From Candidatus Syntrophosphaera sp. (lineage in GTDB: Bacteria; Cloacimonadota; Cloacimonadia; Cloacimonadales; Cloacimonadaceae): DNA of 48,759 nucleotides. The notes below the pieces were generated by a model. It made no database searches and was not told the origin of the DNA. It saw nothing but the letters and a program-made list of their open reading frames with translations. Of this stretch, positions 8,688 through 16,832 are shown piece after piece (position 1 is the stretch's first letter; each line of letters opens with the position of its first letter). The DNA is taken from NCBI GenBank assembly GCA_019429425.1, contig JAHYIU010000008.1:1-48759 (forward strand), written 5' to 3'. A program made the translations under genes and the position numbers.

Positions 8688-9722
8688 ATGTCCGACAAAG
8701 ATCTTGATTACCGCAGCTCAGGCGTGGATATCCAGGCCGGGGAACGCACCGTTGAAAACATCAAGGAATTGGTCAGAGGCACCTACAGTGCCGATGTATT
8801 GAGCGACCTGGGCAGTTTTGGCGGGCTGTTCAGATTCCATCAACCCTCTCTGCGGGACCCGATCCTGGTGGCCAGCACCGATGGCGTGGGCACCAAGCTG
8901 AGAGTGGCCATCATGGCGGGAAAATACGACAGCATCGGCCAGGACCTTGTCAACCACTGCGTCAACGACATCCTGGTGCAGGGCGCCCTGCCGCTGTTCT
9001 TTCTGGATTACATCGGAATGGGCAGGCTGGATCCCGAACACGTGCAAAAGATCATCTCCGGCATGGTCAAAGCCTGCCAGGAAAATTCCTGCGCCCTGAT
9101 CGGAGGGGAGATGGCGGAAATGCCAGGCATCTATCAGGGCGGCGATTTTGACCTCGTGGGAACGATCGTCGGGGCTGTGGACCAGCAGCACCTCCTGCCC
9201 GCCAACCGAATCCACAAAGGCGATATCCTGATCGGGATCCCCAGTTCCGGTTTGCACACCAACGGCTATTCGCTGGCCCGCAAGGTCGTTTTTGAACATC
9301 TGGGCCTCGGCGTGGACAGCCATATCGCCGAACTGGGATCAACCGTTTCAGAGTTGTTACTGGCCGTCCACAAAAGCTATCTGCCCCTGCTCAAGCCTCA
9401 TCTGCAGAATCCGGGCTTGCACGGGTTGGCACATATCACCGGCGGAGGGATCCCCGGCAACCTCAAACGCGTCATCCCAAACGGGCTCACAGCCTATGTG
9501 AGCTATTCCGAACAGGAGATGCCACCGCTCTTCCATTGGCTTCAAGACGCGGGCCAGCTCAGCCGCGCGGCCATGCTCGAAACCTTCAACCTGGGCGTCG
9601 GCATGATCGCCGTCCTGGATCCAGGTTTTGCCACCGAGTTCATGGCTTCCCTGCCTTCCTTCGTCATCGGCGAAGTGAACGAAAGCCGCTCTTCAGAGTC
9701 AAAAGTCGTCATCGTGGGCTGA
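8688..9722 (+). CDS. purM: Phosphoribosylformylglycinamidine cyclo-ligase (AIR synthetase)
   Basis: PurM converts formylglycinamidine ribonucleotide to aminoimidazole ribonucleotide with ATP, in cytosolic purine synthesis. The protein is 344 aa, as expected. It opens with DYRSSGVDIQAGERTVENIK, the standard PurM start, and has VASTDGVGTKLRVA, the HCVNDILVQGA block, GGEMAEMPG, and IPSSGLHTNGYSLARKV. HITGGGIPGNLKRVIP and FNLGVGMIAVL complete the AIRS fold. The start at 8688 is chosen because the frame upstream lies inside the kinase gene. It is the last gene of the housekeeping operon. No other pur gene is adjacent. No clear hairpin terminator follows; repeats begin about 65 bases later. Confidence 0.95.
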   Translation: MSDKDLDYRSSGVDIQAGERTVENIKELVRGTYSADVLSDLGSFGGLFRFHQPSLRDPILVASTDGVGTKLRVAIMAGKYDSIGQDLVNHCVNDILVQGALPLFFLDYIGMGRLDPEHVQKIISGMVKACQENSCALIGGEMAEMPGIYQGGDFDLVGTIVGAVDQQHLLPANRIHKGDILIGIPSSGLHTNGYSLARKVVFEHLGLGVDSHIAELGSTVSELLLAVHKSYLPLLKPHLQNPGLHGLAHITGGGIPGNLKRVIPNGLTAYVSYSEQEMPPLFHWLQDAGQLSRAAMLETFNLGVGMIAVLDPGFATEFMASLPSFVIGEVNESRSSESKVVIVG

Positions 9723-9786
9723 GCGCCCTCTGATCCTGACGCTTCTTTTTTTCCTGCTCATTCTGACACCTTCTTTTTACCTTTCC

Positions 9787-9920
9787 TTCGTGTAATTCGT
9801 GTAATTCGTGGACACCATACCCCCTGGTGGGCCCCTTGCTCTCTTTTCAAATTCGTGTGAATTCGTGTAATTCGTGGACACCAACACAACGCGTAACCCG
9901 TAACGCGTAACGCGTAACCC
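9787..9920. repeat. Intergenic repeats: two ATTCGTGTAATTCGTG blocks and a CGCGTAAC array
   Basis: Two nearly identical blocks, each ending TTCGTGGACACCA, lie at 9787-9817 and 9851-9883. They are followed at 9889-9920 by a tandem run of ACGCGTAAC/CGTAACG units. The array abuts the stop codon of the gene at 9922-10371. A run of the same kind (reverse complement) abuts the stop of the paralog at 20079-20537. Repeats of this style are common intergenic filler in various bacterial genomes and are probably not transcribed for a product. Confidence 0.8.
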
Positions 9921-9921
9921 A

Positions 9922-10371
9922 TCACATCTCCCTATCCAGCAGCTCATAGCCATTGACCGGATCAAGCAGTCCCGCTTCGACCGCTCTTTTGACAGAGCGG
10001 CAGGGCAGGTCGTTGGCTTCGATCTGGGCGCGGGTGATGGTCTCGAGGTCGATGTAGCCGGGGTCGCTCTTGGCCAGGTTCCACATCAGGCGCGTGAAGG
10101 CGTTGTACCAGTTTTGCAGGACCACATCCTGATTGGCGACGCGGCTGTTGAAGATGTCCACGTACACGCGCAGGTCGCTCCTGTAACCGATGGAAGGCTG
10201 TAGTGCCTTGAGGTTGGACGCGATGCGCCCGAAGCGGCGGGAGTTCTCTGTGGGCCTGGGTTTCACCAGGGGCCGCACGATCACGCGGTTGAGGCTGCGG
10301 TTGAAGTAGTAGACCAGGCCGTCGCATTTGCCCTGGTAGCCCAGCAGCATGTTCTTGAAGTAGGCTCTCAT
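9922..10371 (-). CDS. Hypothetical protein, left bracket paralog, 149 aa
   Basis: I do not recognise a named family, but this protein is a distant paralog of the one at 20079-20537. By eye, both share the order: FK, D-x-[LM]-VY, R-x-x-V-x-P-x-x-T, I-A-x-NL, Y-x-x-DL, F-x-[RK]-LM-x-x-x-x-K-x-D, DL-x-x-[IL]-T, and a C-terminal LLD-x-V. It looks soluble, basic in the first half and helical in the second, without a signal peptide. An AAGGAGG lies six bases before the ATG. It points left, away from the island, with a 27-nt motif copy 228 bases upstream and GTTACG repeats immediately downstream. A DNA-binding or structural role in a mobile element is possible but unproven. Confidence 0.65.
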   Translation of the reverse strand: MRAYFKNMLLGYQGKCDGLVYYFNRSLNRVIVRPLVKPRPTENSRRFGRIASNLKALQPSIGYRSDLRVYVDIFNSRVANQDVVLQNWYNAFTRLMWNLAKSDPGYIDLETITRAQIEANDLPCRSVKRAVEAGLLDPVNGYELLDREM

Positions 10372-10599
10372 TTTTTTCCTCCTTTATTTTTTCCTACGGA
10401 TTCTACGGATTATACGGATTGAACGGATAAAGAGACCGGCCAACCGGAAGCCACGCTAAAACGCTACAACGCTAAAACGTTACAACGCCTCATTCTACAT
10501 TCTTCATCGTTCATTGCCCCGTCTCCCGCCGGATGCTCGCCGGGCGGGCGGGGATCCTCTGAGATACGGGCGGGGAGCGGGATGTATTCTAAAAAAATG

Positions 10600-10626
10600 T
10601 CCCTCCATATATATAGAGGATGAGAA
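10600..10626 (-). promoter_or_regulatory. 27-nt island motif, copy A
   Basis: Reads TTCTCATCCTCTATATA then TATGGAGGGA on the minus strand. All 27 bases equal copy C at 20004-20030. It faces the gene at 9922-10371. The central TATATATAT could act as a -10 element, but no TTGACA lies upstream, so its role (promoter, operator or element end) is open. Confidence 0.55.
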
Positions 10627-10749
10627 AACGCCCTCTTGGGGGAAAAAATTTGCGGATCCGGGTGGGGGGAGGCGGAGCGGAAATTCCAAAGGCTTGAGAG
10701 GCAGAAAGATAGGGTTTCCGCGAAAAAATATGCTCCAGCCCCGCGCCAA

Positions 10750-10774
10750 TTCTCATCCTCTATATAAATGAGGA
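10750..10774 (+). promoter_or_regulatory. 27-nt island motif, copy B (partial)
   Basis: Shares the first 17 bases TTCTCATCCTCTATATA with copies A and C, then diverges (AATGAGGA). It lies 34 bases upstream of the primase-like gene start and faces it. Confidence 0.5.
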
Positions 10775-10800
10775 GCGCTCCTCCAATAAAAAAATTGGAG
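10771..10800 (+). promoter_or_regulatory. Overlapping palindromes covering the primase ribosome site
   Basis: AGGAGCGCTCCT at 10771-10782 is a perfect palindrome. It overlaps by two bases a hairpin with a 7-bp stem, CTCCAAT (10781-10787) and ATTGGAG (10794-10800), closed by an A6 loop. The right arm contains the GGAG that serves as ribosome site for the ATG at 10809, so folding would hide it. The two folds compete for the shared bases. Confidence 0.5.
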
Positions 10801-10808
10801 TACCTCAA

Positions 10809-13262
10809 ATGAGAACAGACCAAACCCAATCCCAAGACGCGATCACCTACGGCAGCAGCATCACGCGCCCGGAGAAGCTCGCGCACCGGCCCATCGGGAA
10901 ACTGATGGAACACATGAGAAACGGCGGCTGGAAAAAGGAAATCAACGCCATCCGCGCGGAATCTGACCCCCAACTTCAAAAACAAATGAAGCTCCGCCTG
11001 CCCTGGTTCGCCTACGCGCTGATCGAGGGCAAACGGGCTGAGGAGAACGTCAAGGAAGCCAGCGGCATCGTCTTTGACTTCGATGGCATCGAGGACATCG
11101 CCGCCTTCAAGGAACAGCTCCTGATGAGCGTCCCCTGGGCGCGCTGGATCTTCCGTTCGCCCATCGACGGCGTGAAGGTGCTCATCCCCTTTTCCCGTGC
11201 CATCGCCGGCAAAGCGGAATACGCCCGCGTCTGGGCCCATCTGCGCTCGGAACTGCATATCCGGACCGGATTCTGGGCGGACAACACCCCGGACATGGGG
11301 CGCGCCTGCTTCGTTAGCTGGGATGAGGATTTCATCGACGCGGAGGGTGCCGAACCCTTCGACCCGGACGGGATAAAAGAGAACGCGGATTCAGAGGAAA
11401 AAGAGGATGGAAAGGATGGGATAAAAGAGGGCCAGGAAAAAAAGGAAACAGAGGATCAAGAGGATAAAGACTATCTAAGGTCTTTTGATCCTAAAAATCC
11501 TCGTTTTCCTGACGATCCTTATTCTCTTTTGAAATCCATCGATCCCACGGAATACCAGGTCCGATCGGCCGTCGAGCACCTCTGCCGGATCAAGCTGGAC
11601 TGGCGCGACTGGTCCCGCTGCGGCATAGCCCTCTACAACCACTTCGGCGAATACGGAAAGCGCTATTGGCTGATGTTCGCGGGCAATCCCCACTACGAGG
11701 ACACCGCGGAATCCCTGTCCAAAAGCTGGGAGCGCCTCAAAAAGTACCCCGGGCTGAACATCGGCACGCTCTTCTGGATCGCCGAACAGCACGGCTGGAT
11801 CAACGCGGTGACGGGAAAAGAGAACGCAGATTTAGATGAAAAAAAGGATAATGAGGATCATACTTCTTGTGATCCTAAAAATCCTCGTTTTCCTGACGAT
11901 CCTTATTCTCTTTCATTATCCGACTTCCCCGAGCTGCTGGAACTCTTCGGCCGGCCGCAGAACATCCCCCTGGACCGTACCCAACTGCCCGGGGAGATCA
12001 ACTCCTACCTCGACCTGGTGGGCAGGATCACGGACGCCCAGGACGGGGCCAAGCTGACAGCCTTCCTGCCCGTGATCGCCGCCAACATCGGCAACCGGAT
12101 CTACATGTACAACGCCGGCACCAAGCACTTCTGCAACGTCTGGGCGGCCATCATCGGGCCTTCCACGGTCAGCCGCAAAACCACCGTGATCAACCAGGCC
12201 ATGAAGATGCTCAAGCCCTTCAAGGACGGCCTCCTGGAACTCACCGCCAAAGAAAGGAACGAGCGCGACATCGAGCTCTCCCGGGTGACCCAGGCCAGGA
12301 TGTACAACCTGCTGGCCATCAATCCCAACCGCCTGCTGCTGCACATGGAACTCAGCGCCTGGATGCAGGAAATGGGCAAGGCCTACAACGCCGGAATGAA
12401 GCAGGAGATCACGGACATGTTCGACGGCAAGGACAGGTCAATTGCGAAAATGGAGATCGACGAATACATCCGCCGGCCCGCCTTTTCCATCGTGGGTGCC
12501 ACCACCGAGGACTGGTTCTTCCGCGAACTGCGCGAGGTGGCGGACCAGCGCGGCGGCTTCCTGCAAAGGTTCATCATCTGCATCATCCAGAACGTGGACG
12601 TGAACGAGCTCCGCTTCGACAGCATGCCCTCCGCGGAGTTCGACACCCGGCTCCACGCCTGGGACGAGGCACTGTCGGTATTCCGCTCCCTGCCCGATTC
12701 GCGGCAGCTCTTGGCGGACGAGGCGGCAAGGGGCTTCCGGGACGCCATCTACCGCGAACTGATGGAAAACATCGCCCTCAATGCCAACGATCCCCAGGCG
12801 GCTTACTGCGCCAGGATCTTCGACAACTACTTCTGGCGCTTCTGCATCCTGATCTTCGCCATCAAACGCTGGCAAGACATCCGCGAAGCGCGGGACAACG
12901 ACCACCTCGAAGCCTGGTTCGCCCGCAACAGGGTGGACGAGCAGACCTCAAGAGAGGCCTGGTACCTCTGCGAATACTACTTCCAGAACACCCAGCCCTT
13001 CCTCAAATCCCTGGCGGAGAACGCCAAGCTGGACAGCGAAAAGAAGATCCTGAGGATCCTGCAGAAGGCGCCGGGGAACGAGATGGCGCATTCCAAGCTG
13101 CTCTGTAAAACACGCCTTACCTCGAGGGAACTGCGTCAGGCCATGGAAAGCCTGGTCGAAAGGCAGGCAGTGATCTGCCACGAGCAGGATTCCGGCTACC
13201 ACAACAAGGTCAGCCTGATCTATTCGCTCAATCCCGCGCTGATCGACGTTGACCTCGAATGA
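10809..13262 (+). CDS. VirE_N / PriCT / DUF3987 primase-helicase-like protein
   Basis: An 817-residue replication-type protein as found in integrated elements and phages. Residues 30-185 resemble the BT4734/VirE N-terminal domain (GIVFDFDGIED, then FRSPIDGVKVLIPF). Residues about 248-333 look like a PriCT_2 primase C-terminal domain (DWSRCGIALYNHF, KSWERLKKYPGLNIGTLFWIA). From about 375 onward the protein resembles DUF3987, a helicase-like domain, with a P-loop-like GPSTVSRKTT at about residue 449. I see no clear polymerase catalytic motif, so primer synthesis is not shown. Two acidic/Lys-rich linkers between domains are encoded by palindromic inserts (11375-11530 and 11816-11913) and both end in DPKNPRFPDDPYSL. 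It is followed by a strong terminator. Such genes usually replicate or mobilise the element that carries them. Confidence 0.75.
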   Translation: MRTDQTQSQDAITYGSSITRPEKLAHRPIGKLMEHMRNGGWKKEINAIRAESDPQLQKQMKLRLPWFAYALIEGKRAEENVKEASGIVFDFDGIEDIAAFKEQLLMSVPWARWIFRSPIDGVKVLIPFSRAIAGKAEYARVWAHLRSELHIRTGFWADNTPDMGRACFVSWDEDFIDAEGAEPFDPDGIKENADSEEKEDGKDGIKEGQEKKETEDQEDKDYLRSFDPKNPRFPDDPYSLLKSIDPTEYQVRSAVEHLCRIKLDWRDWSRCGIALYNHFGEYGKRYWLMFAGNPHYEDTAESLSKSWERLKKYPGLNIGTLFWIAEQHGWINAVTGKENADLDEKKDNEDHTSCDPKNPRFPDDPYSLSLSDFPELLELFGRPQNIPLDRTQLPGEINSYLDLVGRITDAQDGAKLTAFLPVIAANIGNRIYMYNAGTKHFCNVWAAIIGPSTVSRKTTVINQAMKMLKPFKDGLLELTAKERNERDIELSRVTQARMYNLLAINPNRLLLHMELSAWMQEMGKAYNAGMKQEITDMFDGKDRSIAKMEIDEYIRRPAFSIVGATTEDWFFRELREVADQRGGFLQRFIICIIQNVDVNELRFDSMPSAEFDTRLHAWDEALSVFRSLPDSRQLLADEAARGFRDAIYRELMENIALNANDPQAAYCARIFDNYFWRFCILIFAIKRWQDIREARDNDHLEAWFARNRVDEQTSREAWYLCEYYFQNTQPFLKSLAENAKLDSEKKILRILQKAPGNEMAHSKLLCKTRLTSRELRQAMESLVERQAVICHEQDSGYHNKVSLIYSLNPALIDVDLE
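11375..11530. repeat. Palindromic insert 1 within the primase gene
   Basis: A 156-bp segment (52 codons, in frame). The left part is purine-rich (starts AAAAGAGAACGCGGATTC) and the right part pyrimidine-rich (ends CCTTATTCTCTTTT). The arms are imperfect inverted repeats: the reverse complement of the right end reads AAAAGAGAATAAGGAT. An inner hairpin AAAGAC/GTCTTT with an 8-base loop sits at 11466-11485. It encodes the linker at residues about 189-240. Confidence 0.75.
11816..11913. repeat. Palindromic insert 2 within the primase gene
   Basis: A 98-bp shorter relative of insert 1. Its right 43 bases (11871-11913) are identical to 11487-11529, and its left end (AAAAGAGAACGCAGATT) nearly matches the left end of insert 1. 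The middle is shortened. It encodes the linker at residues about 336-368, between the PriCT-like and DUF3987-like domains. Confidence 0.75.
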
Positions 13263-13286
13263 GCGCCGGATGCAAATGAAAATCAG

Positions 13287-13312
13287 GGGGCCGGTATTCC
13301 CGGCCCCTTTTT
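13287..13312 (+). terminator. Intrinsic terminator after the primase-like gene
   Basis: Stem GGGGCCGG (13287-13294) and CCGGCCCC (13300-13307), loop TATTC, then T5. It begins 24 bases after the stop codon at 13262. The T-run leads straight into the left arm of the 39-bp inverted repeat. Confidence 0.85.
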
Positions 13313-13571
13313 GAATAGTTTGAATATTTCAACAGTTCCCCGCCTTACGGGGTTTCTGAGCCAGATCCAGAAGATAGAGGTAAGGGATATATAAGTATAT
13401 GGTATATATAGTAGTTATATATAATATATACTAAAATAGTAGGAATTAGTATTTACATACATATATACATAGTATACTTGCGTTTAGGCTTTGGTTTTGT
13501 CCTCTTTCAAGATCCTCTCCCGGTTCAGGGTGGTAAGGCGGGGAACTGTTGAAATATTCAAACTATTCAAA
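13310..13571. repeat. Perfect 39-bp inverted repeat around an AT-rich core
   Basis: Arm 13310-13348 (starts TTTGAATAGTTTGAATATTT, ends CCGCCTTAC) is exactly reverse-complementary to arm 13533-13571. The 184-bp space has weaker symmetry near the arms and a core of about 100 bp (13380-13485) made almost only of TATATA-like steps (GATATATAAG, ATGGTATATATAG, ATACATATATACATAG). No gene is present in it. It lies between a replication-type gene and a restriction gene. An origin of replication, a recombination site or a miniature transposon are the readings I consider. Confidence 0.85.
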
Positions 13572-13654
13572 TCCGGGGGGGGATTTTGTGCTTGACATTA
13601 TTCCCCTTGCCGGGAGAAGAGAATAAATTCAGGAAATAAATATTGGCGGGATAA

Positions 13655-16600
13655 ATGAGCGAGATCGCGATAAACACCTATCTGAGGGAACTGGAAAAGC
13701 TGAAACACTACGGCGGTTCAGCCAATGAGGCCTCCATCCGCGCGGCCTTTCAAAATCTGCTTTCCACCTACGCCAAAGCCAAAGACCTGGTGCTGGTGCC
13801 CGAGATCAAGGTCCAGGGCCAAAGAGGCAGGGCAGTGATCCCCGACGGAACCCTGAAAGACAGCCTGCGCCTGGATTGGGGCTATTGGGAGAGCAAGGAC
13901 GAATACGACGACCTCGATCTGGAGATCGTCAAAAAGTTCGAGAAAGGCTATCCCCAGGACAACATTCTCTTTGAGGACAGCCGCACCGCGGTCCTTTTCC
14001 AGAACGGGATCGAGGTCCAACGGGCCGAGGTTTCCAACCCCGCCCAGTTTGACAACCTCCTGAAAAACTTTGTGGAATACGAACGCCCCGAAGTGCGGGA
14101 GTTCCGCAAAGCAATTGAGAGTTTCAAGGAGGACATCCCCAAGGTCACTTCCGCCCTGCGCGACAGCATCATCGCCAACGCCGAGACAAATTCCGCCTAT
14201 CTGCAAGCCCGGGACACCTTCCTGGAGCTCTGCCGCGACGTGATCAACCCCGCCATCACCCCCGAGGACATCCGCGAAATGGTGATCCAGCACATCCTCA
14301 CCGCGGATATCTTCAACACCATCTTCGACGAGCCCCACTTCCACCGGGAAAACAACATCGCCCGCGAACTGGAAGCCCTCACCAACACCTTCTTCACCCG
14401 CGAGGTGCGCAACAAGACCCTGGCCCGCGTCAAACACTATTACGACACCATCAACGCCCAGGCCGCCCGCATCTATGACCACCACGAAAAACAGCGCTTC
14501 CTCAAGGTGGTCTATGAGACCTTTTACAAAAGCTACGATCCCAAGAAAGCCGACCGCCTGGGCGTGGTCTACACCCCCAACGAGATCGTCCGCTTCATGG
14601 TGGAAAGCACAGACTACCTGCTTCAGAAACACTTTGGCAAGCGCCTTGAGGATAAAGGCGTGGAGATCATGGACCCCGCCACCGGAACCGGAACCTTCAT
14701 CTGCGACCTCATCGACCATATCGGAAGGGACAAACTCAAATACAAATACCAACACGAACTCCACGCCAACGAGGTGGAGATCCTGCCCTACTACATCGCC
14801 AACCTCAACATCGAATTCACCTACAAACAGAAGATGAATGAGTATTGCGAATTTGAAAACCTCTGCTTTGTGGACACCCTGGATAACTATCTGAACCTCC
14901 GCGAAGGCGCGGAGCTGGATATCTTTTCCCTCTCCGACGAGAATACAGAGCGCATCAAACGACAAAACGAACGCAAGATCTCCGTCATCATCGGCAATCC
15001 GCCCTACAACGCCAACCAGATGAACGAGAACGAAAACAACAAGAACCGCGAATACCCCGCCGTGGATAAGCGCATCAAAGAGACCTATGTGAAAGAAAGC
15101 AAAGCCCAGATGACTAAACTCTATGATATGTATGCTCGGTTCTATCGTTGGGCGATGGACAGGCTGGACGAGGATGGAATTATTTGTTTTATCTCCAACA
15201 ACTCCTATATCAATGCCCGCACCTTTGACGGCTTTCGCAAGATAGTGAATGACGAGTTCCAGTATGCCTATATCATCGACTTGGGAGGCAATATCCGCGA
15301 GTTATCCGGCAAAGATGGCATCTTCCTGGGTGAAAAGCACACCATCTTCGGTTTGGCGGCCATGGTCGGCATATCAATGATGTGGCTGGTCAAAAAGAAG
15401 AATCGCGATTTTGACAAATGCAGAATTTCCCATATTCATCCGACAGATATCCGCGCCACCAGGGATGAGAAGATAGAATACCTTACAACCCATCAAATCA
15501 AAGATATCCCCTTCGATAACGTTATCCCCGACAAAGATAGCAACTGGATAAATCTGGTGGAGAATGATTGGGATAGGCTAATCCCGCTAGCCGACAAACA
15601 GGTAAAGAACGGTGAAAGTCAGAACGCAATATTTTCATTATACTCTTTAGGCATTTGTTCTCATCGTGATGATTGGCTTATAGATTTTGATAGCGAACCA
15701 ATGACCAAGAAAGTTGAGTTCCTTTGTGATCTGTATAATTCCGAGGTAAAAAGATGGAATGAAAATAGTCAGAATGCCCAATCCAATGACTTTGTTGACA
15801 GATCAATCAAATGGACAGGTGATTTGGAAAAACACATGAAACGCAACACAGTGCTTCAATTTGACAAGAGCAAAATTTTAAAATCCCTGTATCGCCCATT
15901 TATAAAGAAACTAGTATATTATGATAAAGTCCTGATAGACAGAACCTATCAGTTTGAATCAATTTTCCCTACTGGATTTGATTATGTTAAGAACAAAGTG
16001 ATATCATTTGTTACTGGTGAGAGACTAGATTTTGCTACCTTATCTTCTGATTGCATTCTGAATCTTGCTATGTTTTCATTAGACCCTATCCAATGTGTTT
16101 CTCTCTATCGCTTTGACAAAGACGGCCACCGCCATGACAACATCACGGACTGGGCTTTAAGTGAGTTCCGCGCCCACTATCAGGACGAGGGGATCGGCAA
16201 AGAGAACATTTTCCACTATGTCTATGGGGTGCTCCACGCTCCCGCCTACCGCGCCAAGTATGAGATCAACCTCAAGCGTTCGCTGCCGCGCCTGCCCTGG
16301 CAGGAGGATTTTTGGCGCTGGGCGGGCTGGGGCCAAGAACTGATGGAACTGCACCTCGGCTTTGAAAGCGCGGAGCCCTGGCCTTTGGAACTGCGCTCCC
16401 GGGAGCCGGAGGAAGGCATTGCCCCCAAAGCCAAGCTCAAAGCCGATAAAGAGGCCGGGATCATCTTCCTGGATGACCACAGCTCCCTGCACGGCGTCCC
16501 CTCAAGCGCCTGGGACTACAAACTCGGCAACAGAAGCGCCCTGGAATGGATCCTCGACCAATACAAGGAAAAGAAACCCAAAGACCCCACCATCGCCCGC

Positions 16601-16762
16601 CTCTTCAACACCTACCGCTTTGCCGACTACAAGGACACTGTCATCGACCTGCTGATGCGCGTCTGCACCGTGAGCGTGAGGACGATGGAGATAATCAAGC
16701 AGATGGAACCGCAGATCAGAGTATGCGCGTCACCGGTTGGGACTGGCACGGAGCAAGGCTGA
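13655..16762 (+). CDS. Type ISP-like restriction-methylation enzyme without helicase
   Basis: A 1035-residue single-chain restriction-modification protein. The N-terminal part has a PD-(D/E)xK-like site: Pro63-Asp64, then Glu79-Ser-Lys81. The helical middle leads to an adenine methyltransferase core: VVYTPNEIVRFMV, motif I DPATGTGTF (residues 340-348) and motif IV NPPY (448-451). The C-terminal half (FHYVYGVLHAPAYRAKYEINL, then LPRLPW) fits the target-recognition region of type ISP enzymes. Classical type ISP proteins (LlaGI, LlaBIII) are about 1600 aa with an SF2 helicase between nuclease and methylase; no helicase is present here or next door. It may therefore act like a type IIG enzyme. 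The stretch 15480-16110 is visibly AT-richer than the rest. A TTGACA lies at 13592-13597 but a matching -10 is unclear. Confidence 0.82.
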   Translation: MSEIAINTYLRELEKLKHYGGSANEASIRAAFQNLLSTYAKAKDLVLVPEIKVQGQRGRAVIPDGTLKDSLRLDWGYWESKDEYDDLDLEIVKKFEKGYPQDNILFEDSRTAVLFQNGIEVQRAEVSNPAQFDNLLKNFVEYERPEVREFRKAIESFKEDIPKVTSALRDSIIANAETNSAYLQARDTFLELCRDVINPAITPEDIREMVIQHILTADIFNTIFDEPHFHRENNIARELEALTNTFFTREVRNKTLARVKHYYDTINAQAARIYDHHEKQRFLKVVYETFYKSYDPKKADRLGVVYTPNEIVRFMVESTDYLLQKHFGKRLEDKGVEIMDPATGTGTFICDLIDHIGRDKLKYKYQHELHANEVEILPYYIANLNIEFTYKQKMNEYCEFENLCFVDTLDNYLNLREGAELDIFSLSDENTERIKRQNERKISVIIGNPPYNANQMNENENNKNREYPAVDKRIKETYVKESKAQMTKLYDMYARFYRWAMDRLDEDGIICFISNNSYINARTFDGFRKIVNDEFQYAYIIDLGGNIRELSGKDGIFLGEKHTIFGLAAMVGISMMWLVKKKNRDFDKCRISHIHPTDIRATRDEKIEYLTTHQIKDIPFDNVIPDKDSNWINLVENDWDRLIPLADKQVKNGESQNAIFSLYSLGICSHRDDWLIDFDSEPMTKKVEFLCDLYNSEVKRWNENSQNAQSNDFVDRSIKWTGDLEKHMKRNTVLQFDKSKILKSLYRPFIKKLVYYDKVLIDRTYQFESIFPTGFDYVKNKVISFVTGERLDFATLSSDCILNLAMFSLDPIQCVSLYRFDKDGHRHDNITDWALSEFRAHYQDEGIGKENIFHYVYGVLHAPAYRAKYEINLKRSLPRLPWQEDFWRWAGWGQELMELHLGFESAEPWPLELRSREPEEGIAPKAKLKADKEAGIIFLDDHSSLHGVPSSAWDYKLGNRSALEWILDQYKEKKPKDPTIARLFNTYRFADYKDTVIDLLMRVCTVSVRTMEIIKQMEPQIRVCASPVGTGTEQG

Positions 16763-16779
16763 CTTTGCGCAGATTTCTC

Positions 16780-16807
16780 TTGACAGATATAACGCCCGCG
16801 TTATATT
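16780..16807 (+). promoter_or_regulatory. TAC operon promoter with embedded operator
   Basis: TTGACA (16780-16785), 16-base spacer, TATATT (16802-16807). The spacer and -10 overlap the perfect palindrome TATAACGCCCGCGTTATA (16788-16805, 8-bp arms). This is the expected layout for autorepression by the HigA-type antitoxin. Confidence 0.75.
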
Positions 16808-16832
16808 GTAATCTGATAGCAGTGGTAGATGG

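Larger units (their letters stand above)
10372..10808. other. Divergent intergenic region with repeats and two motif copies
   Basis: No gene is seen. It separates divergent genes. From left to right it holds tandem TACGGATT units (10394-10428), tandem ACGCTAAA/ACGCTACA units (10453-10488), a motif copy facing left (10600-10626), an inverted pair GCGGAAA/TTTCCGC, a motif copy facing right (10750-10774), and overlapping palindromes directly before the primase gene. Confidence 0.6.

Noticed and set aside
9777-9965. Minus-strand open frame with NYTNSHEF-type repeats
   Set aside because: It is translated from the ATTCGTG tandem repeats and has no ribosome site; such frames are a known artefact of intergenic repeats.
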